DNA of 5,173 bases from Cyanobacteria bacterium UBA947 (GTDB lineage: Bacteria > Cyanobacteriota > Vampirovibrionia > Gastranaerophilales > Gastranaerophilaceae). Both the position numbers and the translations under genes were made by a program. Positions 4,097 through 5,173 of this stretch are shown here, piece by piece. Within the stretch, counting starts at the first letter, position 1, and each line of letters starts with the position of its first letter. Where the stretch lies: contig DBCX01000057.1 in NCBI GenBank assembly GCA_002293275.1, positions 9,377 through 14,549 of the forward strand, given 5' to 3'. A model generated the notes under the pieces. It was not told the origin of the DNA. It saw only the letters and a list, made by a program, of their open reading frames with translations, and made no database searches.

Positions 4097-5173
4097 ATGG
4101 AAAATTTTGTATCAGATATTTTTGCAAAGAAAGACAGCGCATCAGGCAGCGATAAACGCACTCAGTACTTGAGTCCCACCAGCATCAAGGTAGTCGGAGT
4201 CGGCGGCGGCGGCGGAAACGCGGTCAACCGAATGATTAAAGCCGGTCTGTCGGGTGTTGAGTTTTGGCTTATGAACACTGATTTGCAGGTATTGGAATAC
4301 GGCGGGACAAAAAATATTGTCCAGCTTGGTACAAAGGTTACATCAGGTTTGGGTGCGGGCGGCGATCCTTCCGTTGGTGAAAAAGCGGCTGAAGAAGCCC
4401 AGCAAGAGATTACAGAGGCGCTTGACGGTGCGGATATGCTGTTTGTAACAGCCGGAATGGGCGGCGGTACCGGTACCGGTGCGGCTCCTGTTGTTGCTAA
4501 AATCGCGAAAGAACTCGGGATTTTGACAATCGGTGTCGTTACGAAACCGTTTGCGTTTGAAGGTAAAAAGCGTCAAATCCAGGCGGCGGCAGGGTTGGAC
4601 AAACTAAAAGAAGCCGTTGACGCGATTATTGTTATCCCGAACGACAAACTGCTTCAGGTTGTTGACAGACAAGTATCGCTTACAGAATCATTCACGATTG
4701 TTGACGAGGTTCTGCTGCGCGGTGTTCAGGGTATCTCTGATATTATTACGATTCCGGGGCTTATCAACGTTGACTTTGCCGATGTGAAGAACGTTATGCA
4801 GGCATCGGGTTCTGCGCTGATGGGTATCGGACGCGGCACGGGTGAGGGCAGAGCGGTGAAAGCGGCCGAGGTTGCTATCAATTCGCAGCTGCTTGAAACC
4901 TCAATCAACGGTGCATCGGGAGTTATCGTTAACATCACGGGTGGCCCTGATATGACGCTGCACGAGATTACTGATGCGGCAAATGTCATCCACAAAACGG
5001 TGCTTGATGATGCGACTGTTATTATCGGTACGGCTGTTGACGAGAAGATTCAAAATGAGGTTCAGGTTACCGTTATTGCGACAGGTTTTGATTTGAGAAA
5101 CGGCGCGGGCGAGCTTGGTTCAATGGGTTCTGATGTCAAGTTGATGAGTGCATCGGACTTTTTCTCGGGCGCG
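4097..5173 (+). CDS. ftsZ: Cell division GTPase FtsZ, C-terminal tail missing
   Basis: FtsZ is the tubulin homologue that polymerises into the cytoplasmic Z-ring at the division site and organises septal wall synthesis. The window holds 359 codons in one open frame to the right edge. After a variable 28-residue N terminus come IKVVGVGGGGGNAVNRMI (30-47), VEFWLMNTDLQVL (54-66), LGAGGDPSVG (85-94), the GTP-binding tubulin signature GGGTGTG (122-128) and the synergy T7 loop NVDFADVK (224-231) with the catalytic aspartates D226 and D229. The core ends near VTVIATGF (324-331). The last residues begin the flexible linker, so the C-terminal peptide that binds FtsA/SepF/ZipN-type partners lies outside the window. 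The start ATG (4097-4099) follows SD AAGGAA. The VEFW..NTD block is cyanobacterial-like, which is my main taxonomic clue. The upstream neighbour is divergent nadK rather than ftsA/ftsQ. Confidence 0.97.
   Translation, partial: MENFVSDIFAKKDSASGSDKRTQYLSPTSIKVVGVGGGGGNAVNRMIKAGLSGVEFWLMNTDLQVLEYGGTKNIVQLGTKVTSGLGAGGDPSVGEKAAEEAQQEITEALDGADMLFVTAGMGGGTGTGAAPVVAKIAKELGILTIGVVTKPFAFEGKKRQIQAAAGLDKLKEAVDAIIVIPNDKLLQVVDRQVSLTESFTIVDEVLLRGVQGISDIITIPGLINVDFADVKNVMQASGSALMGIGRGTGEGRAVKAAEVAINSQLLETSINGASGVIVNITGGPDMTLHEITDAANVIHKTVLDDATVIIGTAVDEKIQNEVQVTVIATGFDLRNGAGELGSMGSDVKLMSASDFFSGA

Noticed and set aside
4343..4995. - strand open frames opposite ftsZ
   Set aside because: ftsZ matches its family throughout this stretch; the antisense frames have no start signals or recognisable domains.

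Overview
The window looks like a chromosomal housekeeping segment from a bacterium. It holds five protein genes: four point leftward (- strand) and one, ftsZ, points rightward and runs off the right edge. The best lineage clue is FtsZ, whose residues 53-66 read VEFWLMNTDLQVLE. A tryptophan in the 'VEFW..NTD.Q.L' context is, from memory, typical of Cyanobacteriota FtsZ. The base composition is mixed and A/T-rich spacers separate the genes. I infer a non-photosynthetic cyanobacterial relative of the Melainabacteria/Gastranaerophilales type, but only tentatively and without any database search.

Layout from left to right: (1) the first 69 codons of a Bax inhibitor-1/YccA-family membrane protein (1-208, -), with its own promoter. 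(2) A spacer carrying the cobO terminator and a GC-rich hairpin just after the cobO stop. (3) cobO, a corrinoid adenosyltransferase (398-928, -), with a TTG start, a clear SD and a sigma70-like promoter. (4) A spacer of about 430 bp (929-1359) with no convincing gene. It holds the cobO promoter, several small inverted and direct repeats, a strong bidirectional terminator and another hairpin next to a stop codon. (5) A 585-residue protein I do not recognise (1360-3117, -). It has a polar N-terminal region, a CFGC motif, one glycine-rich hydrophobic segment, a Ser/Gly linker and a long Ala/Glu/Lys-rich predicted coiled coil. (6) nadK, NAD kinase (3217-3984, -). (7) A 112-bp divergent promoter region. 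(8) ftsZ (4097 to the right edge, +), which contains the whole GTPase core but lacks its C-terminal tail.

Each gene appears to be its own transcription unit: nearly every gene gap contains a terminator, a promoter or both. I see no operon linking cobalamin activation, NADP synthesis and cell division, so these neighbours need not work together. The most novel object is the 585-residue membrane-anchored coiled-coil protein. Secondary points of interest are a probably leaderless nadK transcript, a nadK terminator that overlaps the next gene's -35 box, and a repeated 3'-UTR pattern (stop codon, GC-rich hairpin, then an intrinsic terminator further downstream). I found no mobile element, CRISPR array, tRNA or rRNA.
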